Shown: positions 34,632 to 44,422, counted from the first letter of the stretch. The stretch: 55,412 bases of DNA from Bacteroidota bacterium (GCA_023475265.1 JAMCWE010000133.1:1-55412), one strand, 5' to 3'. Notes: a model not told the origin generated them from the letters alone. Made by a program: numbers and translations.

Positions 34632-34694
34632 ATGGATAAGAAAGAAATAGTATTACAAGAAATAGAACAGGTGCCTGATGTTCTTCTGCTCTAA
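34632..34694 (+). pseudogene. antitoxin-like (DUF2281-type) N-terminal remnant
   Basis: A 20-codon frame reads MDKKEIVLQEIEQVPDVLLL and then stops. It matches the first 20 residues of small DUF2281-like antitoxin proteins (M..K..VLQEIEQVPEPLLEEVLDF). The stop replaces the EEVLDF continuation. No cognate toxin gene is beside it. A short match, so this is tentative. Confidence 0.45.
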
Positions 34695-34697
34695 TTT

Positions 34698-34731
34698 AGA
34701 GATGACATCTTAATGAAAAGATGTCATCTCT
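34698..34731. terminator. 14-bp perfect hairpin after the C1 protease gene
   Basis: AGAGATGACATCTT (34698-34711) and AAGATGTCATCTCT (34718-34731) form a perfect 14-bp stem with a 6-nt loop. It begins 11 bp beyond the stop of the minus-strand protease gene. Strong transcription-termination candidate, although the following T tract on the minus strand is short. Confidence 0.7.
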
Positions 34732-34741
34732 CTAAATATTT

Positions 34742-35881
34742 TTACAATCCTAATTTTTCTCTTATATCTTTCGGTATAGCATCTTTATGAACAAGGATTG
34801 CAATTGTCCTCAGCCTAACAAACGGCTCCGAGAGATACCAGTATCCGTCATATTTTTTATCCTTTGTGCCCCAAGAATTTTTTGTGTAATAAAATTTTGT
34901 ACCAGCCTGATCTTTTGCAATTCCGGTAATATGCATAAGATGATCATCAGTAGTTGTGTAATCATCAAATGCTTTTTGTCTTATTTCTTGAGTTATAACT
35001 TTTTCTTTTTCAGGCCCAGCCTTTGTAGTATCATCATTAAGCGGAACTACTGCATAACCTTCTTTCCTGTAAAAATTATCTTTGCCTACATCTCCATCCC
35101 AAGCAATAGAAAAGCCGTTCTGAATAGCATTGTCCATAATCTTAATTAAATCATCGAGCGGTACATTATAATATTCGCCTTCTTCCCAATTATCTGGAAC
35201 TTCTAAAACAAATTTTTTATAGAAAGGATGATGTGTGAAAGAAGTTATTTCAACATAATCTTTTGTGTTTATGCCGAGACTTTCTGCAAAAGTTTTCGGA
35301 GTATATTCTTTGCCATTATATTCAAATTCCTGCGGAACTTTACCAAGATAGATATCGCAAATAGCGTTTACAATATCTTCGTAATGTGGAGTAATCTTAT
35401 TTCTTTCAACAATAGTATTAAGGACTGATTTCAAAACCGCATCCATTTCTGTATTATCATAAAGTGTGTCGCCTGGTTCTAAGCCTGGATAAACTGAATT
35501 GGGAACTGCGCCGTAAGTATCAAATATTTTTAGTACATCATGAGCCTGCCCGCCTTCACCAAATTGATATTTACCATGATATCGAACGTATCTTTCTGCT
35601 TTCAAGGGATAAGTATATCTAACATTGAACATTTCTGAAAGATCATATTTGCCTTTTCCCATTCTCATCAATTCGCTTTCAAGAAATGATTGAGTTGCAA
35701 AATCCCAGCAAGTTCCGGTGTTTGCCTGGTTCTTTACGGATGTAGTATTAACATCATAAATCATTGTAAAAGTATGTCTCTCTTTTTTCTTTTCATCTTT
35801 CTTATCTTTATCCTGAGGATGAATTGACACGATTAAAAAGATAAATAGTAACAGCGTATAAAAAGGTATTTTGAATTTCAT
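34742..35881 (-). CDS. secreted C1 (papain/bleomycin hydrolase-like) cysteine protease
   Basis: 379 residues. Signal peptide 1-22 (MKFKIPFYTLLLFIFLIVSI). The catalytic Cys is in NQANTGTCWDFATQSFLESE at about residue 58, with the oxyanion Gln in VKNQANTG; the His is in TTDDHLMHITGIAKDQAG and the Asn in FYYTKNSWG. This arrangement and the insertions place it in the peptidase C1B/bleomycin hydrolase (PepC) group, but here it is exported. The ring-type C-terminal residues of PepC are not seen. It stands alone; the gene upstream is divergent. Confidence 0.88.
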   Translation of the reverse strand: MKFKIPFYTLLLFIFLIVSIHPQDKDKKDEKKKERHTFTMIYDVNTTSVKNQANTGTCWDFATQSFLESELMRMGKGKYDLSEMFNVRYTYPLKAERYVRYHGKYQFGEGGQAHDVLKIFDTYGAVPNSVYPGLEPGDTLYDNTEMDAVLKSVLNTIVERNKITPHYEDIVNAICDIYLGKVPQEFEYNGKEYTPKTFAESLGINTKDYVEITSFTHHPFYKKFVLEVPDNWEEGEYYNVPLDDLIKIMDNAIQNGFSIAWDGDVGKDNFYRKEGYAVVPLNDDTTKAGPEKEKVITQEIRQKAFDDYTTTDDHLMHITGIAKDQAGTKFYYTKNSWGTKDKKYDGYWYLSEPFVRLRTIAILVHKDAIPKDIREKLGL

Positions 35882-36138
35882 TATTACTCCAACACTTGAT
35901 ATAAAAAATTATAACTTCATAAAGTTATGAAAATTGAATTTAAAAAAATAAGAAAATGTGAAAAGCGGATTATGAACCAAGTTAATCTCGTTTTCTTGAA
36001 AGTCACATTATTCAATTTAAGAAATAGAAATTATAATTATGGTTTCTTATATTTGAACGAAAGTTAAATACATATTTGAATTTTGTATCAAAAACATTTC
36101 TTAGAATAAATTCTGTGTTACAAATATTAGGAGTGTAG

Positions 36139-36591
36139 ATGAATTTAAAAGATAAAATAAACGAAGATTTAAAATCAGCAATGAAATCCGGTAACAAGTT
36201 AAAACTGGAAACGATAAGATCCATTCGTGCACTCATACTTGAATTTGAAAAAAGCGGAACCGGGAAAGAGCTGAATGCAGAAGAAGAAATAAAACTATTA
36301 AGCACCGCAGCCAAGAAAAGAAAAGATGCAATTGAGCAGTACAGGCTTGCCAAACGAGAAGACTTAGCTTCTAAAGAAGAACAAGAATTAAACATCATCC
36401 AGGAATATCTTCCGAAGCAATTAACTGAAGAAGAAATACAAGAAGAAATTAAAAAAGCTGCGGAAAGCATCGGTGCGAGATCAAAGGAGGATTTCCCAAA
36501 GCTTATGCCTCAAGTAATGAAACTTCTTAAGGGAAAAGCCGATGGAAAAATTGTTAAATCAGCAGTTGAAAAATTTTTAGGAATGAATTGA
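36139..36591 (+). CDS. GatB/YqeY domain protein
   Basis: 150 residues, the standard YqeY length. Starts MNLKDKINEDLKSAMKSGNK, then LETIRSIRALILEFEKSGTG, EQELNIIQEYLPKQLTEEEI and GKADGKIVKSAVEKFL. The fold equals the tail domain of GatB, and the protein is thought to be associated with tRNA-amidation or RNA binding; precise role unknown. First gene of yqeY-cvpA-mutS2: its TGA overlaps the TTG start of the next gene. Confidence 0.92.
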   Translation: MNLKDKINEDLKSAMKSGNKLKLETIRSIRALILEFEKSGTGKELNAEEEIKLLSTAAKKRKDAIEQYRLAKREDLASKEEQELNIIQEYLPKQLTEEEIQEEIKKAAESIGARSKEDFPKLMPQVMKLLKGKADGKIVKSAVEKFLGMN

Positions 36592-37106
36592 ATATTTTAG
36601 ATATTATAATTGTTATTGTTGCTCTTGTAGGCTTTGTTCTTGGCTACAAAGACGGCTTTGTTAGAAAGCTCATAGGGCTGATTGGTTTCGGATTGGGAAT
36701 TTATCTGGCAGTTAAGTTTGCGTCGGTACTCGGGAAATACATTGAAAGAACTTTTGCTATTGAGTTTTATCTATCCCAGATAATTGCAGGGATAATGATT
36801 TTTCTTGCAGTCATTTTAATTTTTGCAATAATTAAAAGGCTTGTCCATCCTTTCGATAAAGTAAATAATTGGATCAACCAGCTACTAGGAGGATTTTTCG
36901 GCGCAGTTCAAATACTATTTTTCCTTAGCGCTGTGTTTTTCTTAATGAACATATTCAATGCACCGTCAAAAAAAATTACCCAAAAATCTTATTTGTATCA
37001 AAGAGTTTATAATATTATCCCCGACACTATAAATTATCTTAATGATTATACACCGAAAACGAAAGAGTTGATTAAAGATTATATTAATGAAAAAGATTCG
37101 ATATAA
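36588..37106 (+). CDS. CvpA family membrane protein
   Basis: 172 residues with four hydrophobic helices. Begins MNILDIIIVIVALVGFVLGY and has the CvpA block GYKDGFVRKLIGLIGFGLGI. CvpA-type proteins are linked to colicin V export in E. coli and envelope function elsewhere. TTG start at 36588, overlapping the yqeY stop by four bases (TTGA). Its stop TAA overlaps the mutS2 ATG (TAATG), so the three genes are translated as a coupled set. Confidence 0.88.
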   Translation: MNILDIIIVIVALVGFVLGYKDGFVRKLIGLIGFGLGIYLAVKFASVLGKYIERTFAIEFYLSQIIAGIMIFLAVILIFAIIKRLVHPFDKVNNWINQLLGGFFGAVQILFFLSAVFFLMNIFNAPSKKITQKSYLYQRVYNIIPDTINYLNDYTPKTKELIKDYINEKDSI

Positions 37107-39454
37107 TGATATCCTCATCCGTACTTGAAAAATTAGAATACCAAAAAATCTTACAATACATATCTAAGTATTGTATTACCGATAAAGGTAAAGACAAAAT
37201 CCTTTCAACTGAGCCGATCTCTGAACTATCAGCAATTAAGTTAGAAGGCGATTTGGTAAATGAAGCAAAAGAAATATTAATAAAGCACTCACTGCCGCCG
37301 TTGGAATATTTACCAAACCTTGATGAAGCAATAGCGACAAGCAATATTGAAGGTGCGATATTAGAAAGCAAAAAGATTTTAGAAATATTAAAGCTTGCCG
37401 TAATTTCCAGAAATTTAATACACTATTTAAAACAAAACTATGAAATAGTACCTCTGCTTCTAGAATTTTCAAATAGATTATTTTCAGATAAGCTGTTTGA
37501 ACATTACATTCAAAAAATTATTAACGACAACGGCGAAGTAAAAGACAACGCTAGCGCTAAGCTTTTAGAGATAAGAAAAGAAATTAGAATAAAGAATGAC
37601 GATCTCATTAAATCGGTAAATAGAATTATCAAATCGCTTGAAGAAAAAGATATTGTCAGAGAAGAATACCTTACGTTGCGCGATGGAAGAATTGTAATTC
37701 CGGTGAAGGCAGAGCACAAGCGGCACATACGCGGATTTATTCATTCGGAATCTTCTACCGGACAAACTGTATATATAGAACCAGAAGAAACCCTTGAACT
37801 GAACAACGAAATTGTTTCATTATCATTTGCAGAGAGAAGAGAAATTGAAAGACTGCTTAGAGAGGTTACTAAAAGAATTGGTGAAGTAAGCGGCCAATTA
37901 AAAGAATCTCTTGAAAATATTTCCTATATAGATTCGATCTTTGCCAAAGCAAATTATTCAATGGAAATTATCGGCTCATTTCCGGAGATAAATAAAAAGA
38001 AACCGTTTGCAATTTATGATTCGCGACATCCGATACTTCTTAAAAAATTCGGAAAGGGAAATGCAGTTCCGCTTAATATTAAAGTTGAAGACAAAAATAT
38101 TATTTTGATCACCGGGCCAAATGCAGGCGGAAAAACTGTCGTACTTAAAACAATCGGCTTGCTTACATTAATGGTTCAATCTGGAATTCACATTCCAGCA
38201 AGCCCGGATTCTAACTTCCATTTTTTCAAGAATGTTCTACTTGATATTGGCGATGCTCAATCGATTGAAGATGATCTTTCAACTTTCAGCTCTCACCTTT
38301 CTAATATAAATATGATCTTAAATTCTGCAGATGCAGATTCGCTAGTTTTATTAGATGAAATAGGAACGGGCACTGATCCGGCGGAAGGATCTGCACTTGC
38401 TGCTTCGACATTAATATGTTTGCGGGATAAACTTTCAACTGTATTTGCGACGACACACCACGGCAGCTTAAAATTAATTGCAAACGATCTTACCGGATTT
38501 GAAAATGCAGCAATGGAATTCGATACGCAAAATTTGAAACCAACATATGTTTTCAAGCAGGGGATTCCCGGTTCCAGTTATGCTTTTGAAGTTGCAAAGC
38601 GAATCGGCTTTGACGATTGTTTTCTTAACCTTGCTTCCCAATATCTTGACAAGGATAAACATAAAGTTGAAAACTTTCTTGTTGATATAGAAAAAAAATC
38701 TCAAGAGCTTGAAGGGAAGTTAAAGAAAATGGAGATTGAAAATTCAAGATTAGCAGGCCTATCAAATTTATATAAGCTGAACATAGAAAAGCTTGACAGA
38801 GAAAAGAAAGAAATTTTGAAACGCGCAAAAGCGGAAGCGGATGATTATTTAAAAGGAATCAATAAAAAGATAGAGCAAGTGATAAAAGAATTAAAAGAAT
38901 CGCATGCAAAAAGTGAAGTGATTAAAGAATCGCAAAATATTGTTAAGGAAATAAAAGAGAAAAATAAAATACTTTTCAAAGAAGATATTGATTTAAATGT
39001 GGAAAACCATAACTTTGTTGTCGGAAATTCCGTTGCAATAAAAGACACGCAATCTGCCGGAGAAATTTTAGAAATTTCTAAAGATGGAAAGAAAGCAACC
39101 GTGCAGGTCGGCAAAGTAAAAATGCAGATCGATGTTAAGAATCTTGTTCTTACAAAAAAAGAAAAGTCGAAAGCTGAAAGTTCCGGCAATGGAAGTTATA
39201 ATATTTCAGTGCCGCAATTACGCTTAGACATTAGAGGCGAAAAACCGGAAGAAGCAGAATTTGAAGTGATAAAATTTATTGATAATGCATACTCTTCCGG
39301 TCTTGAGAGAATAGAAATTCTTCATGGTAAAGGAACCGGAGTGTTGAAGAAAACTGTTCAAGAAATTTTAAAGAAGCACTCGGGAGTAAAAAAATATTAT
39401 TTTGCACCAATTGAATTTGGTGGTGACGGGATAACAATTGCTGAGTTGAATTGA
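37106..39454 (+). CDS. mutS2: endonuclease MutS2
   Basis: 782 residues. ABC-type ATPase of the MutS family without the mismatch-recognition N-terminus. MutS2 suppresses recombination and rescues colliding ribosomes. Seen: the MutS core and clamp regions (about 1-300), Walker A GPNAGGKTVVLKTIG at about 337, Walker B LVLLDEIGTGTDPAEG and the D-loop, a coiled coil of about 130 residues (510-640), a KOW-like linker and the C-terminal Smr nuclease domain with LRLDIRGEKPEEAE and EILHGKGTGVLKK. All parts and the expected length are present. Confidence 0.95.
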   Translation: MISSSVLEKLEYQKILQYISKYCITDKGKDKILSTEPISELSAIKLEGDLVNEAKEILIKHSLPPLEYLPNLDEAIATSNIEGAILESKKILEILKLAVISRNLIHYLKQNYEIVPLLLEFSNRLFSDKLFEHYIQKIINDNGEVKDNASAKLLEIRKEIRIKNDDLIKSVNRIIKSLEEKDIVREEYLTLRDGRIVIPVKAEHKRHIRGFIHSESSTGQTVYIEPEETLELNNEIVSLSFAERREIERLLREVTKRIGEVSGQLKESLENISYIDSIFAKANYSMEIIGSFPEINKKKPFAIYDSRHPILLKKFGKGNAVPLNIKVEDKNIILITGPNAGGKTVVLKTIGLLTLMVQSGIHIPASPDSNFHFFKNVLLDIGDAQSIEDDLSTFSSHLSNINMILNSADADSLVLLDEIGTGTDPAEGSALAASTLICLRDKLSTVFATTHHGSLKLIANDLTGFENAAMEFDTQNLKPTYVFKQGIPGSSYAFEVAKRIGFDDCFLNLASQYLDKDKHKVENFLVDIEKKSQELEGKLKKMEIENSRLAGLSNLYKLNIEKLDREKKEILKRAKAEADDYLKGINKKIEQVIKELKESHAKSEVIKESQNIVKEIKEKNKILFKEDIDLNVENHNFVVGNSVAIKDTQSAGEILEISKDGKKATVQVGKVKMQIDVKNLVLTKKEKSKAESSGNGSYNISVPQLRLDIRGEKPEEAEFEVIKFIDNAYSSGLERIEILHGKGTGVLKKTVQEILKKHSGVKKYYFAPIEFGGDGITIAELN

Positions 39455-39504
39455 TTGAAAGTGATTTTTCTTGGGAAACAGGTATAAAGGAAATAAGGTA
39501 TATT

Positions 39505-39580
39505 GGTATAAAGTTATAAAGGTATAAAAATATGGAAGTATAAGTTATGAAGAGTCATTATACCTTTATATACTTATACC
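39505..39580. repeat. long imperfect palindrome of GGTATAAAG words
   Basis: The 22 bases at 39505-39526 are inverted at 39559-39580 with two mismatches; the arms contain GGTATAAAG repeats and the 32-nt loop is AT-rich. Extra AAAGGAAATA outside the left arm is matched by TATTCCTTT outside the right arm, so the palindrome extends further. It lies between mutS2 and the biotin carboxylase gene and could form a hairpin or cruciform. No T run, so a simple terminator is uncertain. Confidence 0.65.
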
Positions 39581-39637
39581 TCTATTCCTTTCATTCTGCG
39601 AAAATAATTTTATATAAGTAAGGATGTAGGGTTAAAT

Positions 39638-41140
39638 TTGTTCAAAAAAATTCTAATTGCTAACAGAGGAGAGATTGCTGTAAGAATAATCCGTGCTTGC
39701 AGGGAGATGGGAATTAAATCTGCGGCAATATATTCGGATGCAGACAAAACTTCACTTCATACACGGCTTGCAGATGAAGCTCATTACATGGGAGAATCAA
39801 CTGCATCCCAATCTTATCTGAATAAATCAAAAATTATAGACCTTGCAAAAAAAATTAAAGCAGATGCAATTCATCCCGGCTACGGATTCTTTTCAGAAAA
39901 CTCTGATTTTATAAAAACACTTGAAGATGAAAAGATCACATTCATTGGGCCTTCATCAAAATCAGTTTCAATGATGGGGAATAAAACAGCTGCACGAGAA
40001 TTGATGTCTAAAAGCGGTGTTCCAATTGTTCCAGGAACGACTAAACCAATTTCTTCAGTTGATGAAGGAATTGATTCAGCAAAGCAAATTGGCTTTCCGG
40101 TTTTGCTTAAAGCGGCGGCAGGCGGCGGCGGTAAAGGAATGAGAAAAATTTCTTCAGTGCAAGAATTTAAAGATGCATTTGAAGCAACTAAAAGAGAAGC
40201 GATGAAATCCTTTGGTGATGATTCCATCTACATTGAAAAGTATATTGAAAATCCGCGACACATTGAAGTACAGGTAATTGCGGACAAACACGGAAATTAT
40301 GCTCATCTTTTTGAAAGAGAATGTTCAATACAAAGAAGGCATCAAAAAATAATTGAAGAAGCTCCATCTTCCTTTATAGATTCTGAGACAAGAAATAAAA
40401 TAACGCAAGCTGCAGTCAATGCAGCAAAAGCATGCGGATACTTTAATGCCGGTACAATCGAGTTCTTAATGGACTCAAAGAAAACTTTTTATTTCCTTGA
40501 GATGAACACAAGACTTCAGGTAGAACACCCTGTTACTGAATTAATTTCCGGAATTGATTTGGTAAAAGAACAAATAAATATTGCATTAGGTCATAAGCTT
40601 TCATTTAAGCAGGAAGATTTGAAAATTATTGGTCATGCGATTGAAAGCAGGATATACGCCGAAGATCCAGCAAATAATTTTTTACCTGCCACAGGGATTA
40701 TCTCGGAATATAAAATTCCATCCGGGCCAGGAGTTCGTGTGGACGATGGATTCGGAACCGGTTCAGAAATATCTGTTTATTATGATCCGTTAATTTCAAA
40801 ATTAATTGTTTGGGCAAAAGACAGGACAAGTGCAATACATCGGATGAATAGAGCGTTAAGCGAATATCAAATTACCGGATTGATTAATAATATTTCATTT
40901 CTTAAGTCAATATTTAGCGACGAAAAATTTATACACGGACAAATTGACATCAATTTTCTAGAAAGAGAAATTGGACATATTATAGAATCATCAAATGAAA
41001 ATAATATTTTATTTGAAGATGCGGCTGCAATTATTTCTGCATTATTAAAAGAAAAAGCTCTTGTAAGAAAGAAAGAAGATTCTTATTATTCGCCCTTAAA
41101 GAATGACAACAATAATTGGTCAAGCTTGCAGTATGATTGA
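39638..41140 (+). CDS. accC: biotin carboxylase subunit of an acyl-CoA carboxylase
   Basis: 500 residues. Carboxylates protein-bound biotin with ATP and bicarbonate. FKKILIANRGEIAVRIIRAC starts the N-terminal domain; the ATP-grasp has KAAAGGGGKGMRKI near residue 157 and EKYIENPRHIEVQVIADKHG, with catalytic EMNTRLQVEHPVTE and IESRIYAEDP toward the C-terminal domain. It is longer (500) than a typical fatty-acid accC (about 450), and the adjacent carrier gene with linker suggests an acetyl- or propionyl-CoA carboxylase alpha split into two. The start is TTG. The gene overlaps its partner by a few bases. Confidence 0.93.
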   Translation: MFKKILIANRGEIAVRIIRACREMGIKSAAIYSDADKTSLHTRLADEAHYMGESTASQSYLNKSKIIDLAKKIKADAIHPGYGFFSENSDFIKTLEDEKITFIGPSSKSVSMMGNKTAARELMSKSGVPIVPGTTKPISSVDEGIDSAKQIGFPVLLKAAAGGGGKGMRKISSVQEFKDAFEATKREAMKSFGDDSIYIEKYIENPRHIEVQVIADKHGNYAHLFERECSIQRRHQKIIEEAPSSFIDSETRNKITQAAVNAAKACGYFNAGTIEFLMDSKKTFYFLEMNTRLQVEHPVTELISGIDLVKEQINIALGHKLSFKQEDLKIIGHAIESRIYAEDPANNFLPATGIISEYKIPSGPGVRVDDGFGTGSEISVYYDPLISKLIVWAKDRTSAIHRMNRALSEYQITGLINNISFLKSIFSDEKFIHGQIDINFLEREIGHIIESSNENNILFEDAAAIISALLKEKALVRKKEDSYYSPLKNDNNNWSSLQYD

Positions 41141-41633
41141 ATATGTTGTTACATTGAATGATAAGAAAAAGAAAGTCGCTCTTTCCGGCAATTCAAAAAT
41201 ATTTGTCGATAAAAAAGAATATGAGTGCGATCTAATTCCTTTAAAAGGTTTGAACTATTTGCTTAAGGTAAACAATATTTTTTTTGAAGTGACTGCAAGA
41301 AAATTTGACAACTATAAGTTTTCAGTTTCAATAAAAGGTAATAATTTTGAAACCGCAGTTCGATCTTTATTACAGGAAAAAGCTAGTGAGCTGCTTGAAA
41401 TAAAATCTTCAGTTCATCATAAAACTGAAGTAAAAGCACCTATGCCAGGAATGATTTTAAAAATTAAAAAAAATGCTGGAGAAATAATTTCACAGGGTGA
41501 GACGATAATGATTTTGGAAGCTATGAAGATGGAAAATGATTTACGAGCACCTAATTCCGGTTTGATAAAAAATATTTTAGTAAAAGAGGGGACCGCCGTT
41601 GAAAAGGGTGCAGCCTTGTTTACTATTGAATAA
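41133..41633 (+). CDS. biotin carboxyl carrier protein
   Basis: About 166 residues from the ATG at 41133, which matches the conserved start MIEYVVTLNDKKKKVALSG better than the in-frame ATG 30 bp upstream. The first 90 residues form a beta-rich BT-like linker. The C-terminal 75 residues are the biotinyl domain: VKAPMPGMILKIKKNAGEI, then ILEAMKMENDLRAPNSG with the biotinylated Lys of EAMKMEN, and KEGTAVEKGAALFTIE. Overlaps the end of the carboxylase gene by 8 bp; the two form the alpha part of an acyl-CoA carboxylase. No carboxyltransferase is in the window. Confidence 0.93.
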   Translation: MIEYVVTLNDKKKKVALSGNSKIFVDKKEYECDLIPLKGLNYLLKVNNIFFEVTARKFDNYKFSVSIKGNNFETAVRSLLQEKASELLEIKSSVHHKTEVKAPMPGMILKIKKNAGEIISQGETIMILEAMKMENDLRAPNSGLIKNILVKEGTAVEKGAALFTIE

Positions 41634-41696
41634 AATTAATAATGCTTAACAATATCATAATTAACTAACTTGAACATATCATAAAATGGAGGTCAT

Positions 41697-42935
41697 GTGA
41701 AAGTAAAATTTATTACTTTCGTTATATTCCTGGCAATAACTTATACCGAAGTTTTTGCCGGTGGTTTCCAACTAAACGAGCATAACGCACGAGCTATGGC
41801 TATGGGCGGTGCTTTCACTGCAATTTCTAACGACCCATCTGCAATTTATTTTAATGGTGCCGGCTTAACACAATTAAGCGGTACAAATTTTCTTTTAGGT
41901 TCAACTTTGATTGCGCCTGTATTTGCATTTAGAGGCGTTAGTCCTGCGGTAACTGAATACGATGCAACAAAACAAACATTTTTCCCGACTCATTTTTTTG
42001 CTTCTTATAAATACAATCCCGATCTTGCTTTTGGCCTTGGTTTTACAAGTCCATTTGGTTTAGGTTCTAAATGGGATGATAATTGGATTGGGAAATATTT
42101 GGCAATTGAAACAAGCTTACAGGTTTTCACAATATCTCCTGTAGTTGCATATAAATTAACTGATCAGATCTCCATAAGCGCAGCTTTAGTTTATAGTTTT
42201 GCAAATGTAAAAATTTCAAAGAAGACACCTCAAACTCCTTTTGAGGGAGATGCCTTTACTTCGTTAGATGGAAAGGACAACTCTGCCTGGGGATATAATT
42301 TAGGATTCATGTATAAACCTACTGATGATTTATCATTCGGAGTTTCATTCCACAGCCAAATTAAATATACATTTAAAGGAACGGCGACAACAACAGGCGC
42401 TCAGCAGCTGATTTCTCAATTACCAAACGGCGATGCTACAGCCGGATTAACAACGCCTTTCAATTTAGCTATTGGTGCTGCATATAGAGTTCTTCCCGAA
42501 TTATTATTGTCTGCAGATTTTCAATACGTTGGTTGGAAGAGTTATGATACATTATCTATAACATTTACTCAACAAAATTTGACAGTAGCAAGCCCAAGAC
42601 TATATGATAATTCTTATATCATCCGTTTGGGCGCCGAATATAATTTAACTCAAGATTTAGATTTAAGAGCAGGAATTTATTACGATAAGAATCCAGTTAA
42701 ACCGGAATATGTAAATCCGTCATTACCGGAAGCAAACAGGCTGGGATTCAGCTTTGGCGTAGGTTATAAACTTATGAATAACTTATCAGTTAGTGCGGCA
42801 TATTTATTTATTAGAAACAGTCAACTAACAGTAACTGATTCACAAGAAAGTTATTCACCAGGAATTTCTCCTTTTAACGGAACGTATAATGCATACGCAA
42901 ATCTTATTTCTTTAGATTTTTCATATAGTTTATAA
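41697..42935 (+). CDS. OMPP1/FadL/TodX-type outer membrane transport protein
   Basis: 412 residues. Start GTG at 41697, with GGAGG before it. Signal peptide 1-22 (to FAGGFQ). The mature N-terminus GGFQLNEHNARAMAMGGAFT, then SNDPSAIYFNGAGLTQLSGT, is the plug sequence of the OMPP1/FadL family, followed by a beta-barrel of aromatic-rich strands. These are porins for hydrophobic compounds such as long-chain fatty acids. It lies between a carboxylase and a lipase-like lipoprotein, consistent with lipid handling, but that link is inference. Confidence 0.92.
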   Translation: MKVKFITFVIFLAITYTEVFAGGFQLNEHNARAMAMGGAFTAISNDPSAIYFNGAGLTQLSGTNFLLGSTLIAPVFAFRGVSPAVTEYDATKQTFFPTHFFASYKYNPDLAFGLGFTSPFGLGSKWDDNWIGKYLAIETSLQVFTISPVVAYKLTDQISISAALVYSFANVKISKKTPQTPFEGDAFTSLDGKDNSAWGYNLGFMYKPTDDLSFGVSFHSQIKYTFKGTATTTGAQQLISQLPNGDATAGLTTPFNLAIGAAYRVLPELLLSADFQYVGWKSYDTLSITFTQQNLTVASPRLYDNSYIIRLGAEYNLTQDLDLRAGIYYDKNPVKPEYVNPSLPEANRLGFSFGVGYKLMNNLSVSAAYLFIRNSQLTVTDSQESYSPGISPFNGTYNAYANLISLDFSYSL

Positions 42936-42952
42936 GGAAGGAGAAAATAAAA

Positions 42953-44416
42953 ATGAAAAAGATATTTAATTTAGCTTTAGGAATTTTTGTTACAATATTA
43001 ATTTTTTCTGGATGCCAAGATAGAACTAATTTAACCGCTCCAACAGTTTCTCCACAAAGCGGAAGTGCTGATTTAACAAGATATGTTTCAATTGGAAATA
43101 GCTTAACTGCAGGTTACCAATCCGGAGCTTTATATCAAAGCGCTCAGGTTTATGCCTACGATAATTTAATTTCTAAACAAGCAGGAACAACCTTTGCTAT
43201 GCCTTTAATTTCCGATCCTGGAATCGGCGGGAGAATTAAAATACAATCTCTCGATATAGCAAAGGGTGAAATAGTATTGGCATATGACGGTAGTACAGGG
43301 ACCCCGGAAAATTTAACATACCCGGCGCCATATAATAACCTAGGAATACCAGGCGCATTAGTTTATGATGTTTTGAATGCAACAAGCTCAACAACATGTG
43401 CATCGTATGTATTTGGAAATCCTGCGACAAGAACTCCAAATCCATTTTTTGATATTATCCTTAGAGGAAGTGGTTCACAATTTGCGCAAGCAAAATTATT
43501 ACATCCAACATTCCTTTCATTATGGATTGGAAACAATGATGTATTAGGCTTTGCAACAAGTGGTGGTTTTTCACCGTCTGCGCCTACGCCTACCGCACAG
43601 TTTCAATATTTGTTTTCTCAATTAGGTGACAGCATTGCATCATTGGGAGCTAAGGTTGCAGTTGCAAATATTCCTGATGTTACATCAATCCCATTCTTCA
43701 ATACTGTAGGACCATTAATGGCAATGGAAATTCCGTGGGGAGTAATAAGATTGCTTGGAGCTCCGGGTTTAGTTTATCAAAAACACGGTGAAACAATTGC
43801 AACAGGAGTTGCTGATTCATTATCATTATTAACCGGTGGCGTATTGATTACATTAACTGCTAGTAATTATGCAACATTAGTTGGAAAACCTGGCGGACAA
43901 TTTTACCGTGATAATCATTATCCAGCACTTCCTCCTGGTATTGATACAACAAAACCATTTGGACTTCATCCGCAAAACCCTTGGCCGGATGCATTAATAC
44001 TTGATGCATCAGAAATTAATACTGCAAAAACATCCACAGCTGCTTTCAATGCAGCTATTGCAGCCGTTGTGGCAAAATATCCAAATCAATTTGCTTTGGT
44101 TGATATTAATTCAATTTTTAATAATATACGCGCACATGATTTTTCAGGCGGTACGGTATATAATGGTGTTAGATTCTTTACCTCGTATATTACCGGAGGA
44201 TTGTTTAGCTTAGACGGTGTTCATCCGACAGATCAAGGTCAAGCAATAATAGCAGACGAATTTATAAAAATTATAAATAGTAAATTCGGTGCAAATTATC
44301 CTTTAGTTGATGTTGCATCTATTCCTGGAAGTTTAATACTAGCTAAACGTGGTCTTTTTACTGGAACAAAACTACCTTATTTTGAACCAGGGGCTTTTGA
44401 TCATTTGCTTTATTAA
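42953..44416 (+). CDS. SGNH/GDSL-hydrolase-like lipoprotein
   Basis: 487 residues. Leader ends in the lipobox FSGC (Cys21). The SGNH fold is indicated by the nucleophile block YVSIGNSLTAGYQSGAL (GNSL in place of GDSL), the oxyanion Asn in SLWIGNNDVLGF, and the catalytic Asp-His pair in LDGVHPTDQGQAI. A lipid-anchored esterase/lipase is likely. It follows the FadL-type gene by 17 bp with a very strong GGAAGGAG site, so the two are co-expressed; a pairing of porin and lipase suggests uptake of fatty substrates. Confidence 0.85.
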   Translation: MKKIFNLALGIFVTILIFSGCQDRTNLTAPTVSPQSGSADLTRYVSIGNSLTAGYQSGALYQSAQVYAYDNLISKQAGTTFAMPLISDPGIGGRIKIQSLDIAKGEIVLAYDGSTGTPENLTYPAPYNNLGIPGALVYDVLNATSSTTCASYVFGNPATRTPNPFFDIILRGSGSQFAQAKLLHPTFLSLWIGNNDVLGFATSGGFSPSAPTPTAQFQYLFSQLGDSIASLGAKVAVANIPDVTSIPFFNTVGPLMAMEIPWGVIRLLGAPGLVYQKHGETIATGVADSLSLLTGGVLITLTASNYATLVGKPGGQFYRDNHYPALPPGIDTTKPFGLHPQNPWPDALILDASEINTAKTSTAAFNAAIAAVVAKYPNQFALVDINSIFNNIRAHDFSGGTVYNGVRFFTSYITGGLFSLDGVHPTDQGQAIIADEFIKIINSKFGANYPLVDVASIPGSLILAKRGLFTGTKLPYFEPGAFDHLLY

Positions 44417-44422
44417 TTTTTA

